Assembly (NCBI GenBank): GCA_020832705.1
Contig: JAFIEE010000004.1
Span: 1 to 55,274 of the forward strand
Source of the DNA: Paracoccaceae bacterium
GTDB taxonomy: Bacteria > Pseudomonadota > Alphaproteobacteria > Rhodobacterales > Rhodobacteraceae
Length of the DNA stretch: 55,274 bases
Direction: 5' to 3'
Shown: in pieces, positions 1 to 8,605 of the stretch
Layout of the letters: the number at the start of each line of letters is the position of its first letter
Numbering within the stretch: the first letter of the stretch is position 1
Notes under the pieces: generated by a model
Databases searched by the model: none
Told to the model about the DNA's origin: nothing
Seen by the model: the letters and a program-made list of their open reading frames with translations, nothing else
Position numbers and translations under genes: made by a program

Positions 1-520
1 CCACGCCTTCGGGGGCCTGGCTGATCTTGTGGTAGCAGAAGGTGCATTTCGACACGACGCCCTTGGGCTGGATACCGATACCCTTGGAGGCATCCTCGTA
101 TTCGTCGGGCATCTTGAAGGGCGGGTTCCAGCTTCGCCGACCACTGGCCGGAAAAGCCTCGCGCACATCCGGCTCCACCACCGGTGCTTCATCCATGTAG
201 AAGCGCACGCCATACGGGCAGGCGACCATGCAGTATTTGCAGCCGATGCACTTGTTCCAGTCGATCAGCACGACGCCTGTTCCCTCGTCCTTGTAGGTCG
301 CCTTGGTGGGGCAGACCGACACGCAGGACGGGTTTTCGCATTGCATGCAGGGCCGTGGCAGCCAGGACAGGTTCAGGTTCGGGTATTCCCCTTCCGAATA
401 GAAAAGCACGTCCTGCCAGTTCTCGCCCGGAAGGCGGTTGTTTTCCATCGCGCAGGCCGTGGTGCAGGCCTGGCAGCCGGTGCAGGTTTCAAGGTCGATG
501 ACCATTCCCCATTTGGGCAT
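1..520 (-). CDS. arxB: ArxB-like four-cluster 4Fe-4S electron-transfer subunit (3' end cut by window)
   Basis: Iron-sulfur subunit that would pass electrons from the molybdenum subunit to a membrane quinone partner. The 173 residues visible start MPKWGMVIDLETCTGC and hold the cysteine groups of the DMSO-reductase-family B subunit: CTGCQACTTAC, CMQCENPSCVSVCP, CIGCKYCMVACP and the beginning of a fourth group (CTFC). The ATG at 520 has a clear GGAGGAA ribosome site and lies 15 nt after the arxA stop, so it is in the same operon. The gene runs off the window start; a NrfD-like anchor (arxC) and a chaperone (arxD) would be expected next. The family call is strong; the Arx assignment rests on the neighbour arxA. 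A polysulfide, tetrathionate or sulfite enzyme subunit would look alike. Confidence 0.85.
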   Translation of the reverse strand, partial: MPKWGMVIDLETCTGCQACTTACAMENNRLPGENWQDVLFYSEGEYPNLNLSWLPRPCMQCENPSCVSVCPTKATYKDEGTGVVLIDWNKCIGCKYCMVACPYGVRFYMDEAPVVEPDVREAFPASGRRSWNPPFKMPDEYEDASKGIGIQPKGVVSKCTFCYHKISQAPEGV

Positions 521-535
521 GTCGGTGTTCCTCCC

Positions 536-3088
536 TTACGCCTTGGCCACGCGGACCTTGGTCGAATAATACATGCACTGCCCCGTCACCCGGTCGGACT
601 GGTTGACGGTGCAGTCGCCCGAATGGCCCGTGGGCACGGCATTCGACCAGCGCCCCGAGGCCCAGTGCCCGTATTCCATGGGCAGAACGATCGTGTCAGG
701 CCGCGTGCCGTTGAAGATGCGGCAGCGCGCCTCGATGGACCCAACCTCCGAGGTGATGCGCACCATGTCGAAATCGCTGATACCGCGCGCGCGGGCGGTT
801 TCGGGGTGGATTTCCACAAAAGCCTCGCCGCGCCCGCCGACCGTGGGTTGCAGATGCGCAATCACCATCGGGATGTTGGACCCGCGCCCCTCGGCGTGCA
901 GCGCCACCTTGGGGGTGCTGAGATACAGGTCCCCCCCGCCCGGATGCACCGGCGGCTCCCAGATCGGGAACATGACGGTGGCCGGGTCGCGCCCGGTCAT
1001 TTCGGCGATCCATTCGGCGTGTTCCTCCAGGCGGCCCGAGCGGAACTCGAACTTGCCCGAGGGCGTCCGCAGAAGCCGGGTCTTGACCTCTTCGGCATCC
1101 ATGGGCCGGGCGTAGTCGATCCCGTCCCATTCATAGAACGTGCCGTCACGCAACTGCCACATATACGGCTTTTTGTACCAGATGCCCTTTTCAACCCAGG
1201 CTTCCCAGCCGTCGACGCCATTGTCGCCGGGATTGGCCTCGAAGCCGCGGGCCATGTGGCGCAGCACGTTTTCCGAATTATCGAGGATTTCGAAATACTC
1301 GGCCATGCGCCCGCCCATGCGCTTGCCGATCTCGATCAGCACATCCCCGAAATACCTGGTGTCATGGATCGGCGCGATTGCCGGGACGCGCAGATGGGCG
1401 TGGGCCCAGCCTTCCAGCGGCATGGGGCCGCAATCCTGATAGCGCTCCAGATAGGTGTGATCGGGCAGGATCAGATCGGCGAAATGCCCGGCCTCGGACG
1501 GGAAGGGCGAGGTGTCGATGACAAACACCTCTTTCATCGCCTCTTCCCAGACCTGCCCGTTGGGCGCAGTCCAGATGGCGTTGTTCTGGTAGAACAGGAT
1601 CGTGTCCAGCTTGTAGGGCGTGCCTGCAAGACTGTTCGGCCCCACCTCTTGCTGCATGTTGCGCGCCAGCAGATAGCCGTCGCGGTTGCCCTGCATGTCG
1701 ATGCGGGGTTGCTGGCGCCAGGGGCCGTTCTCGGCATAGTCGTCGCGGTAATCGGCGACATTGGCGGGAAGGGCGCCATAGCTCGGCCCCATCTGATACA
1801 TCATCCCGCCCTTGGCGAAGACCGCGCCGACCAGACCGTTGAGCGCATGGATCGCCATGGCGTTGAAGACGCCGTTGGTATGGGCATGCGCGCCGCGTTC
1901 GAAGATCGCCATGGCCGGACGGGTGGAGCCGAATTCGCGCGCGACAGTGCGGATCATCTCAGCGGGAATATCTGTGATCTCGGCCGCCCATTCCGGGGTG
2001 CGGTCCTTCAGCTCGATGTTCCACCAGTCCACCAGACCATGCGTCCAGCGCGGCACGAAGCCCTCGCCCTCGATTGCAGGCGTGACCATCTCGCCGGTTT
2101 CGGGGTCTTCGACCGGCTCGGGGACCGCGGCCTCGGACACATCTTGGCCGGCCACGAAATGGTTAAGCCGGTCGGCGAAATCGCCGACAAAGCTCTTCTC
2201 CCACAGTCCCTCGGTCAGGATCACATGGGCCATGGACAGCGCCAGCGCGCCGTCCGTGCCGGGCTTGATCAAGAGCGCCCGGTCAGACGCCGCCAGCGTG
2301 GTGTTCATATGCACATCCACCGCCGTCACCCGCGTCTTGGGTGTCTTGCGGCCTCGCATGTAGCCCCACATCTGCATGTTGTAATTGTAGGGGCGGAAGG
2401 CTTCCAGAAAGCCGCAGCCGAACATCATCAGATAATTGCAGTTGCGGTAGTCATGGGCGTTGTAGCTGTCGTTCCCATCGGTGAAGAACCGCGCCTTCAT
2501 CGATCCGTCCGAGCACATCGAGGAATGCCCGATATTGCTGTTGGGCGTGCCGTAGAGCGACCCGAACTGCCCCATCATCCCGATATCCGTGGTGCCCCAG
2601 CCACGCCCCGAGAGCATGGCGAAGCGGTGGCTTTCGCCGCGCTCGCGCAGACCCTTCAGCCGGTCGGCGACCATATCCAGCGCCTCGTCCCAGCTGATCG
2701 GCACGAATCCAGGATCGACATCGCGGCCCTTCGCCGGGTTGGTGCGCCGCATCGGGCCGCGCCAGCGGTCGGGATCATACAGGATATAGACACCCAGCGG
2801 CCCCTTCGGGCACAGCTTGCCGTTGGCGATGGGGTGGTCGGGGTTGCCATGGATCGCATGCACCCGCCCGTCGGTGGTATAGACATCAATCCCGCAGCGC
2901 GCCGGGCATTGGTGGCAGATGTTCTTGGTCACAACCGTATTCGGCTGGCGCCGCGCGGTCTGGGCCTCGGCCGTGCCGCTGTCGGGTCCGGCACCGGGAA
3001 CGGTCAGCGCCACAGTTGCTGCAGCCCCAGTCACCCCGGTTGCCTGCAGGAACCTCCGCCGACTGACATTGGTGTTGATTTCGTCCAT
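536..3088 (-). CDS. arxA: ArxA-type anaerobic arsenite oxidase, molybdopterin catalytic subunit
   Basis: Catalytic subunit of the DMSO reductase family, probably oxidising arsenite to arsenate in the periplasm. It has 850 aa. The Tat signal SRRRFLQ is at residues 9-15, cluster cysteines are at about 58, 61, 65 and 93 (CHQCPARC and KLCPKG), and the motif SGRGWG is at about 160-165. As I recall from the ArxA literature, GRGWG is typical of ArxA, where arsenate reductase ArrA has an RGRY-type motif. Cys192 (GHSSMCSDG) is the likely molybdenum ligand. I chose the ATG at 3088 over the longer frame because of GGGGGAGGAAAG upstream and because it puts the Tat motif at the N-terminus. It follows arxB2 by 31 nt. 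The arxXSR-like regulators next to it support Arx over SoeA, PsrA or TtrA. Family 0.97, Arx about 0.8. Confidence 0.82.
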   Translation of the reverse strand: MDEINTNVSRRRFLQATGVTGAAATVALTVPGAGPDSGTAEAQTARRQPNTVVTKNICHQCPARCGIDVYTTDGRVHAIHGNPDHPIANGKLCPKGPLGVYILYDPDRWRGPMRRTNPAKGRDVDPGFVPISWDEALDMVADRLKGLRERGESHRFAMLSGRGWGTTDIGMMGQFGSLYGTPNSNIGHSSMCSDGSMKARFFTDGNDSYNAHDYRNCNYLMMFGCGFLEAFRPYNYNMQMWGYMRGRKTPKTRVTAVDVHMNTTLAASDRALLIKPGTDGALALSMAHVILTEGLWEKSFVGDFADRLNHFVAGQDVSEAAVPEPVEDPETGEMVTPAIEGEGFVPRWTHGLVDWWNIELKDRTPEWAAEITDIPAEMIRTVAREFGSTRPAMAIFERGAHAHTNGVFNAMAIHALNGLVGAVFAKGGMMYQMGPSYGALPANVADYRDDYAENGPWRQQPRIDMQGNRDGYLLARNMQQEVGPNSLAGTPYKLDTILFYQNNAIWTAPNGQVWEEAMKEVFVIDTSPFPSEAGHFADLILPDHTYLERYQDCGPMPLEGWAHAHLRVPAIAPIHDTRYFGDVLIEIGKRMGGRMAEYFEILDNSENVLRHMARGFEANPGDNGVDGWEAWVEKGIWYKKPYMWQLRDGTFYEWDGIDYARPMDAEEVKTRLLRTPSGKFEFRSGRLEEHAEWIAEMTGRDPATVMFPIWEPPVHPGGGDLYLSTPKVALHAEGRGSNIPMVIAHLQPTVGGRGEAFVEIHPETARARGISDFDMVRITSEVGSIEARCRIFNGTRPDTIVLPMEYGHWASGRWSNAVPTGHSGDCTVNQSDRVTGQCMYYSTKVRVAKA

Positions 3089-3119
3089 CAGGTCTTTCCT
3101 CCCCCTCGCGGTGGTCGTT

Positions 3120-4187
3120 TCAAGTTGCGTGCCGCCGCAGCCCGTGGGCCAAAGCGACAAGTTCGGTGTCGCGCGCGCAGCCGTCGCAGGTGGTTTCCTG
3201 CGCGCGTGGTGAAAAGCGGGCCTTGCAACGGGTGCAGGTGGCGCGCGGTCGGGTGATCAGGGTTGTCGGGCTGTCCAGAGGCCCTTGTGGCGCAGTCTCC
3301 GGCGCCAGCGCCCCGCTCTGCGTGCAGTCGCCACAGGCGATGCAGGCAACCGCGTCAAATGTCAGCACCACCGCGTCGTCGGATTCGGTGATGCCGAGCG
3401 CCCCGGTCGGACAAAGCCGGGCCAGCGCTGTCAGGTCGCGGGGGTGCCCTGCAACGCTCAGCGCGGGAAACAGGATCGCAGGCAAGGCCGCACCCTGGGC
3501 CAGCGCGGCAAGTTGTGCAGCCCGGTGACGGGGGCCGGGTGTTGTGACAGGGGCAGGGAGCCCGGCCAGCGGGTCTGTCGCGGCCACGCGCTGCCCTGCC
3601 TGTGCCATGCGGCTGAACAATGCCCGGCGGGCAGGATTGTCGCTGCGTTTGCGGGGTGCTGCGCCTGCGCGCCAACTGGCCAGCGGATCGCGGCGCACCT
3701 GAACGCGGGCCGCAATCCCCAGTGCCTCGGCCTCGGCGTTCACCGCGCGCATCGTGCCTTCCCACGGCGCCGCCTGCGCATCCGAGACAGGGCAGGCCGC
3801 ACACCAGCCACGGTCGATCAGAGTGACATCGCCGCCTGCCAGCGCGTCGCGCAGCGTGGTAGCCGTCAGCCCGCCGAGGCAGGGCACGGATTCCGCCCCA
3901 TTGTCAGCCCGGCGCACACGCGAACATTCGTAGAGGTCAGACGCAGGGATGGCAGGAAGCGAGATTGCGTCTGTGGGACAGACGGTTGCGCACCGCCCGC
4001 AGCCGCTGCAAGCGGCGGGGTCGATATCAACCTTGCGCTCGGTGACGCGGATCGCGCGCTCGGGGCATGCGTCGGCGCAGGAGGTGCAGGGCAGACCCGG
4101 ACGGCAGGCGGTAAGGCAGGCGTCAGGCGACAGATGGGCCATGCCCTGCTGTTCCGCACGTGCTGCGCTGACCCTCACTGAATTCAC
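3120..4187 (-). CDS. arxB2: ArxB2-like polyferredoxin preceding arxA
   Basis: Iron-sulfur protein of 355 aa, probably cytoplasmic as no signal is seen. It has an N-terminal ferredoxin pair (CTSCADACP and CSGCGRCATVCP), a middle region without obvious motif, a further cluster motif (CIACGDCTQSG), and a C-terminal four-cysteine knuckle (CTRC...CDGC). A large extra ferredoxin gene directly before the catalytic gene is the layout described for arx clusters (arxB2/arxB'). The start is taken as GTG at 4187, which has a GGGGGG ribosome site six bases upstream; ATG at 4142 (MAHLSPD) has a weaker site. It is the first gene after the palindrome-bearing gap and is co-transcribed with arxA. Its role in electron transfer or maturation is not settled. 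Confidence 0.7.
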   Translation of the reverse strand: MNSVRVSAARAEQQGMAHLSPDACLTACRPGLPCTSCADACPERAIRVTERKVDIDPAACSGCGRCATVCPTDAISLPAIPASDLYECSRVRRADNGAESVPCLGGLTATTLRDALAGGDVTLIDRGWCAACPVSDAQAAPWEGTMRAVNAEAEALGIAARVQVRRDPLASWRAGAAPRKRSDNPARRALFSRMAQAGQRVAATDPLAGLPAPVTTPGPRHRAAQLAALAQGAALPAILFPALSVAGHPRDLTALARLCPTGALGITESDDAVVLTFDAVACIACGDCTQSGALAPETAPQGPLDSPTTLITRPRATCTRCKARFSPRAQETTCDGCARDTELVALAHGLRRHAT

Positions 4188-4309
4188 GACACCCCCCTGG
4201 CTGCAACGCCCAAATGGTTTGTGGACGCGGCTGGCTCGGTCTCCTCCGGGGATGACGATATCAGATGGTATGCAGCGCCATACCGGGATTCTGGCCCAGC
4301 TTTCTGCGC

Positions 4310-4338
4310 CTAAATATATGCTTTATAATAATAATTTC
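4310..4338 (-). promoter_or_regulatory. AT-rich leftward promoter region of arxB2AB
   Basis: A sharply AT-rich block in otherwise GC-rich DNA. Read on the minus strand it contains TTATTATTATAAAG and CATATATTTA, both usable as -10 elements. It lies between the tandem palindromes and the arxB2 start. I found no TGGCAC-N5-TTGC (sigma54) signature, which agrees with the regulator lacking GAFTGA. The exact start site is not determined. Confidence 0.45.
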
Positions 4339-4342
4339 CGCC

Positions 4343-4391
4343 GTCCGGAAAGCCGGACATTTGATGCGGCGCGCTGTCCGGATTTCCGGAC
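4343..4391. promoter_or_regulatory. Two tandem 16-bp palindromes, candidate ArxR operators
   Basis: GTCCGGAAAGCCGGAC at 4343-4358 (6-bp arms, 4-bp centre) and GTCCGGATTTCCGGAC at 4376-4391 (7-bp arms, 2-bp centre). Their centres are 33 bp apart, about three helical turns, and they sit just upstream of the AT-rich promoter of the structural arx operon. The arrangement fits cooperative binding of a Fis-type regulator dimer. A transcription terminator for arxR is the alternative, since the second palindrome is 15 nt after its stop, but neither hairpin is followed by a run of T. Confidence 0.6.
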
Positions 4392-4405
4392 GGCGCGCCC
4401 AGGCC

Positions 4406-5665
4406 TCAGCCGCGCCCGTCGATACCCAGCTTCTGCATCTTTTCCCAAAGCGTCGAGCGGCCGATCTGCAACAGCTTTGCCGCCTCGGTCAGCGATCCGT
4501 CGGCGCGGTCAAGCGCGCCCCGGATATGCGCACGTTCCGCCGCGTCGCGCACATCACCAAGGGGCAGGAAATCGGTTGATGCGTCCGGCACTGCACCCGG
4601 CACCCCCTCGGGGAACAGATCGACGGGCAAGATCGTATCCCCCTTTGCCATCGCCATCGCCCGCATCAGCCGCGCACGCAACTCGCGCCCGTTGCCGGGC
4701 CAGTCATGGGCGCGCACTGCCTGCTCGGCCTGCGGCGAGATCCCCCGGAACGGCACCGCCCGGCGCGCGTTCATCCCTTCAAACAGGCGCGACATCAGCC
4801 AGACAGCATCCTCTGGCCGGGACCGGAAGGCCGGGATGGTCAATGTGAGGATCGACAAATGGAAATACAGGTCCGGGCGCAAGCTGTCGGGCTTCAGTTC
4901 GGCGCCGTCAGTCGCTATCAGCCTTGGCCCCGATGCGCCGTTACTGGCCCACAGGGCGGCCAGCAGGCGGGCCTGCAAATCGTCCGATGCGCGACTGATA
5001 CGCTCGATCAGGATGATGCCTTCACCTGCGCGCGCAAAGGCACCAGTGTCGGGCTCGAGGACTTCGCGCGCCATGTCATCTGGCGACAGGCGGGTCAGAT
5101 CAACAGCGACGAACGGCGCGGCCTGCCTGTCTGACAGGCTGTGCAGGCGCTGCGCGACCAGGCGTTTGCCCGTGCCACTGTCCCCCATGATCAAAACCGG
5201 CTCGGCACGTTCGGCAAGACGGGCCAGATCGCTGTCCAGTGCCTTGGCCATGGGCGAAATGCCGAACCACGGTCCCTTTCTTGCCGAGTCCTGCGGCGTG
5301 ATAACCTGCGTCAGGCGCTCAAGAAACTGCGCCATGTCAAAAGGCTTCGTCAGGTAATCCGCAGCGCCCGAACGCAGCAGGCGCACGGCCTGATCAGCGC
5401 CCCCCTGACCCGTCATGAACAGAAACGGCGGTGGCGCGCCATGCTCGCACAGCTTGTTGAACAGCTCTTCCCCGGACCTGTCCGGCAGGCGGATATCGCA
5501 GACCACGGCATCAAAGGGCGTGCGCGGTGTGCGCAGCGCACCAACGGCGCGGTGGATCGTCTTCAACCAGACCACCCGCGCGCCTTCAAGCTCCAGCCGC
5601 TGCAGGATAGAGCCGCCCATGATCTCGTCATCCTCGACCAGGGCGATGTGCAGCCCTTCAAGCAT
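4406..5665 (-). CDS. arxR: ArxR-like NtrC-family response regulator lacking the GAFTGA loop
   Basis: DNA-binding response regulator, 419 aa. The receiver domain covers residues 5-120 with acidic pocket EDD at 11-13, phospho-acceptor Asp57 (VVCDIRLPD) and Lys107. A central AAA+ domain has an intact Walker A (GDSGTGKR, 161-168) and DWPGNGREL at 321-329. The C-terminal Fis-type helix-turn-helix is at about 390-411. Two core parts are degenerate: the GAFTGA loop is deleted (TGAFARAGEG stands where the helix after the loop would be) and the Walker B acids DE read ER (ILIERI). It therefore probably cannot remodel sigma54 holoenzyme, as in Rhodobacter capsulatus NtrC, which works with sigma70. The ATG at 5665 has a GAGGG site and overlaps the kinase stop by 8 nt. 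Confidence 0.8.
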   Translation of the reverse strand: MLEGLHIALVEDDEIMGGSILQRLELEGARVVWLKTIHRAVGALRTPRTPFDAVVCDIRLPDRSGEELFNKLCEHGAPPPFLFMTGQGGADQAVRLLRSGAADYLTKPFDMAQFLERLTQVITPQDSARKGPWFGISPMAKALDSDLARLAERAEPVLIMGDSGTGKRLVAQRLHSLSDRQAAPFVAVDLTRLSPDDMAREVLEPDTGAFARAGEGIILIERISRASDDLQARLLAALWASNGASGPRLIATDGAELKPDSLRPDLYFHLSILTLTIPAFRSRPEDAVWLMSRLFEGMNARRAVPFRGISPQAEQAVRAHDWPGNGRELRARLMRAMAMAKGDTILPVDLFPEGVPGAVPDASTDFLPLGDVRDAAERAHIRGALDRADGSLTEAAKLLQIGRSTLWEKMQKLGIDGRG

Positions 5666-7094
5666 TCTGTCCCTCTTTGCGTGGAACCCGCACGCGCACT
5701 TCGTTGCGCCCGTCGGGCGACAGTCCAAGTTCGATGGCCCCGTCCAGGGATTTCACCAGTTCCCGCACCAGGCGCAATCCAAGGCCGCCGCCGGGCTCGA
5801 CCGGTTCATCCGACATAAGCCTTGGCCGCATTGCCTCGGCAAAGCCGGGGCCGGAATCCCAGACACACAAACACAGGTCTTCGCCATCCGGACAGACACG
5901 CAAGCCAAGCTCGCCACCGGCTGGAGAGATTGCGGCGGCATTCAGCAACAGGTTCAACGCGATCTGACGGATCGGCCCGGCGGGAAGGCAGTTGCAACAG
6001 GACATGCCGGCCTCGATCTGCCAGTCCAGACTCTGGGCCTTGCGGTCGATCTCGGGGCGGATCAGCAAATCCAGATCGTCGAAATCCTGCAAGGCCAGCC
6101 GCGCCGTGCTTTCAGCCGCGCCATCGCCGCTGCGGTGCAGGTCAAGCGTGGTGCGCGAGACATCGCGCAAATGCTTCAGGCCGCGATCCAGAAGCTCTGC
6201 GCTGTTGCGCACGACATCCGGGCGATCTGCATAGGTGCGGATCGTATCGACCGTGTTCAGAAGCCCGCCCAGAGGGTTGTTGATCTCGTGCGCCAGCCCG
6301 CCCGCCAATCGACCAAGGCTGACAAAGCGTTCCCGCTCGGCCAGCCTGCGTTCGGCGGCGGTGCGCGCCTGCAACGCGCGGATCAAGCCGTTATAGGTCT
6401 GGTACAGACGCGCAAGCTCGGCATCCTGCACCGGTATCATGTTGTCCGGTATCAGTTGCGGCGTGCCCGCCGGTTGTGCCATCTCGCGGGTCAGGCGCCG
6501 GATCGGCGCCAGCACGCGCCGCATCACGGCATATCCGCCGATCGACAGGACCAATATGGCCGCCGCATTCCCCAAAAGCAGGGTCCACAGGGCCTGGCTG
6601 CGCTCGGCCGCGAATTCCTGCACGTCGAAGTCGATCACCAGTTGCCCGACAGGCCGCCCCTGCCACACCACTGTATTGCGGACTGAAATCTGCTCGGATG
6701 CAGGTTCGTAGCGGATATGATCGAGTTGGATCGCCTGCTCGATCAACGCCACCCCATTGCTGCCGATCGGATAAACCTCGGGCCGGGTCGATACGATCAC
6801 ACGCCCGCGCGCGTCGATGAGCGCTGCCGCAGTCGGACGAAAACTCCCATCACGCAGGGTGGCCCGGTCCAGAATATCGAACATTTCCTAGATATCATCA
6901 CGCTGAACATAGGGTCCAAGCGAGGTGGATAGCGCGCGAAACTCGATTTCGGCCAGATCGGTCAGCTGGCGGACCTGCGCCCGGTTCAATGCCGACAGAA
7001 CCAACTGCGATGCGACAATCCCCATCAGGACCATCAAGCCCGCCACCAGCAGGGGCACGCGCAAGCTCAGCGGGAGCGTGATGGCGAACCGCAT
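5658..7094 (-). pseudogene. arxS: ArxS-like membrane sensor histidine kinase interrupted by in-frame TAG
   Basis: One 479-codon frame from ATG 7094 to TGA 5658, broken by TAG at 6888-6890 (codon 69). Before the stop lies a first membrane helix (MRFAITLPLSLRVPLLVAG onward) and the start of a sensor region. After it come the rest of the sensor region, a second helix near residue 100 of the downstream part, a HAMP-like linker, the H box GLAHEINNP, and an ATPase domain with N (NLLLNAA), G1 (DSGPGF) and G2 (GGGLGL) boxes. Both halves align as one protein of normal length. An ATG (6884) directly follows the TAG and could give a kinase without its first membrane helix. Nonsense mutation, sequencing error or readthrough cannot be told apart here. 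It starts 3 nt after arxX. Confidence 0.78.
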
Positions 7095-7097
7095 CTG

Positions 7098-7964
7098 CTA
7101 ACCTCGCTCGGAAACAAGCCGCATGAGCCGGGCGATGCTGTCGAAACTGTCCGGTTCGGGGCGCGCGAAACCATCAAGCTGAAGCATGCGCAGCACGTCC
7201 CGCCCCGCTTTAGTGCGCGAGATGTCGAACAGCGCCTGCGATAGCGCGCGCACGACAGGTGATGCGCGCACCTCGCTTGCCACGACCACGGGCGGGAAGG
7301 CATGCCACTCCGAGCGCCAGATCACCCGCGTCTGCGCGACAAGGCCGGGTTCGGTGAGCGCGACGGCATCATAGACATAGCCGTCCACGCTGCCCGATTG
7401 CGCAAGGCGTCGCGCGACCGCACGCACCACGTTGCGATGCCCGAAGGTGAAGAAACTGCGCGCGAAGAATGACTCCGGGCGCTGGCCCTTCTCCAGCAAT
7501 CGCGCCACGGTGACAAGATGGCCCGAGTTGGAATCCGGGTCAGAATAGGCATGAATATCGCCACGCAGGCTTGTCAGATCCTCTGCATCGCGATCATGCG
7601 CCGCGATCAGATAGGCCTTGTAGAGTGGCTGACCCTGCCAGACCGGTATCGCAATTGCGTCCAGCCTGCCGGGGTGTTGCAAGAGAGGATAGCCGCAAAG
7701 CCACGCTGCGTCGATCTCGCCAAGCAGCAACAGGGCGACAACTTCCTTGTAGGTGCGCCGCTGGACGTATTCCACGTGGCGGCCTGTTGCTTCAAGGATA
7801 TGCGCCCCCAGGCGCTCCAGGAGTTGCCAGTCGTTGTCAAGGAATACAGGTGTGAGACCAAAGTGAAGTGGCGCCAGCGCATCTGCGGCGACCAGTCTGG
7901 TCGTAGCGAGTGCTGCCCCACCAGTCACCAGCAATCGCCTGCGCGTCACCCCTGCACCTGACAA
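7098..7964 (-). CDS. arxX: ArxX-like periplasmic phosphate/phosphonate-type binding protein (sensor partner)
   Basis: Predicted periplasmic ligand-binding protein of the PhnD type, 288 aa. In arx and aio loci such a protein presents the oxyanion (arsenite) to the sensor kinase. The N-terminus has a twin-arginine-like signal (VTRRRLLVTGGAALA), and the body carries PhnD-like stretches such as LLLGEIDAAWLCGYPLL and YSDPDSNSGHLV. The start is TTG at 7964, supported by GAGAGGAGGG five bases upstream; no ATG or GTG has comparable support. The stop is TAG, followed after 3 nt by the kinase ATG, so arxX-arxS-arxR form one operon. Assignment depends on the arx context; similar proteins sit with tetrathionate sensors. 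Confidence 0.72.
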   Translation of the reverse strand: MSGAGVTRRRLLVTGGAALATTRLVAADALAPLHFGLTPVFLDNDWQLLERLGAHILEATGRHVEYVQRRTYKEVVALLLLGEIDAAWLCGYPLLQHPGRLDAIAIPVWQGQPLYKAYLIAAHDRDAEDLTSLRGDIHAYSDPDSNSGHLVTVARLLEKGQRPESFFARSFFTFGHRNVVRAVARRLAQSGSVDGYVYDAVALTEPGLVAQTRVIWRSEWHAFPPVVVASEVRASPVVRALSQALFDISRTKAGRDVLRMLQLDGFARPEPDSFDSIARLMRLVSERG

Positions 7965-8215
7965 ATGACCCTCCTCTCACACGCTCTCATTCCAGGGCAT
8001 CTGCGATATGCACTGTCCCTCAGCAAGCCCGAGATGCCCCCCAAGTTCTTGCTTAAAGCAGAAAGCTGACAATTAACGAAGCGCGTTTTCACAACCCTAC
8101 CAGGTCGCTGACACAGTTCCCGTGCCGGAACGCGGTCCCTTCATGAGGGTGGGGTCGCGTGATTGCGATTTCTGTTGGCGCGTTCGGCGTATGCGCCGGG
8201 GGCTGCTTCTTCGCT
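7965..8215. other. Upstream region of arxXSR; no gene seen
   Basis: About 250 nt between the arxX start and the transposase debris. It holds the promoter-proximal region of arxXSR. No copy of the GTCCGG palindrome found before arxB2 occurs here, so the regulator genes do not look controlled by that site. No convincing -35/-10 pair was found. Confidence 0.5.
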
Positions 8216-8424
8216 TCATGCGGTCAGCAACCGGGGCAGTCTTGCGAGGTTGTTGGCGACTATTGTCATCATGAACCGCGACCGGACGCGTTCGACGCCG
8301 CGATACAGGGGCTGGGCCATGCCGCCGACGGTTTTTGCCCAGCCGGATGCCTCTTCGATCCGTTGTCGATGCTGCTGTGACAGGCCATAGCCCTCATGCC
8401 GGTTTGTTCGGCCATCAATCGCTG
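8216..8424 (-). mobile_element. IS5-family transposase C-terminal fragment
   Basis: About 69 codons matching the C-terminal end of IS5-type DDE transposases: SAIDGRTNRHEGYGLSQ, IEEASGWAKTVGGM and NNLARLPRLL, ending in TGA. The catalytic Asp residues of the N-terminal two thirds are absent, so it is dead. Immediately upstream the sequence switches to a different IS family, so the element was cut by a later insertion or deletion. Confidence 0.8.
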
Positions 8425-8590
8425 AGTATCGCGCCTTCGCCGTCAACGCGGTGTGCCCGGAAAACAGATTTCGCCAGATCGATCCCGCGTGTGGTAACCT
8501 TGCCCATGGATGGCTTCCGTTGTTGGCTGTTTCACAGCACCCAACATGGCACATTGCGATGCCGGAAGCGGGAGGCATCCACTCCATCAG
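8415..8590 (-). mobile_element. IS110-family 5' end fragment (leader plus first 30 codons)
   Basis: The ATG at 8507 opens MGKVTTRGIDLAKSVFRAH, the N-terminal signature of IS110/IS1111 transposases (first catalytic Asp in GIDLAK). The frame stops at codon 31 where it meets the IS5 fragment. The about 80 nt upstream look like the left leader of such an element. Only the 5' end survives. Confidence 0.7.
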
Positions 8591-8605
8591 TGGCGCCTCA
8601 ATGGC

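Noticed and set aside
29-3256. 1075-codon open frame on the plus strand across the arx genes
   Set aside because: It is an antisense shadow caused by high GC third positions; the minus strand carries clear conserved proteins there. The same holds for other long shadows, for example 11431-13803 and 22859-25927.
4188-4345. Sigma54 (-24/-12) promoter before arxB2
   Set aside because: I looked for TGGCAC-N5-TTGC on the minus strand and found no acceptable match; the AT-rich block looks like a sigma70-type -10 region.
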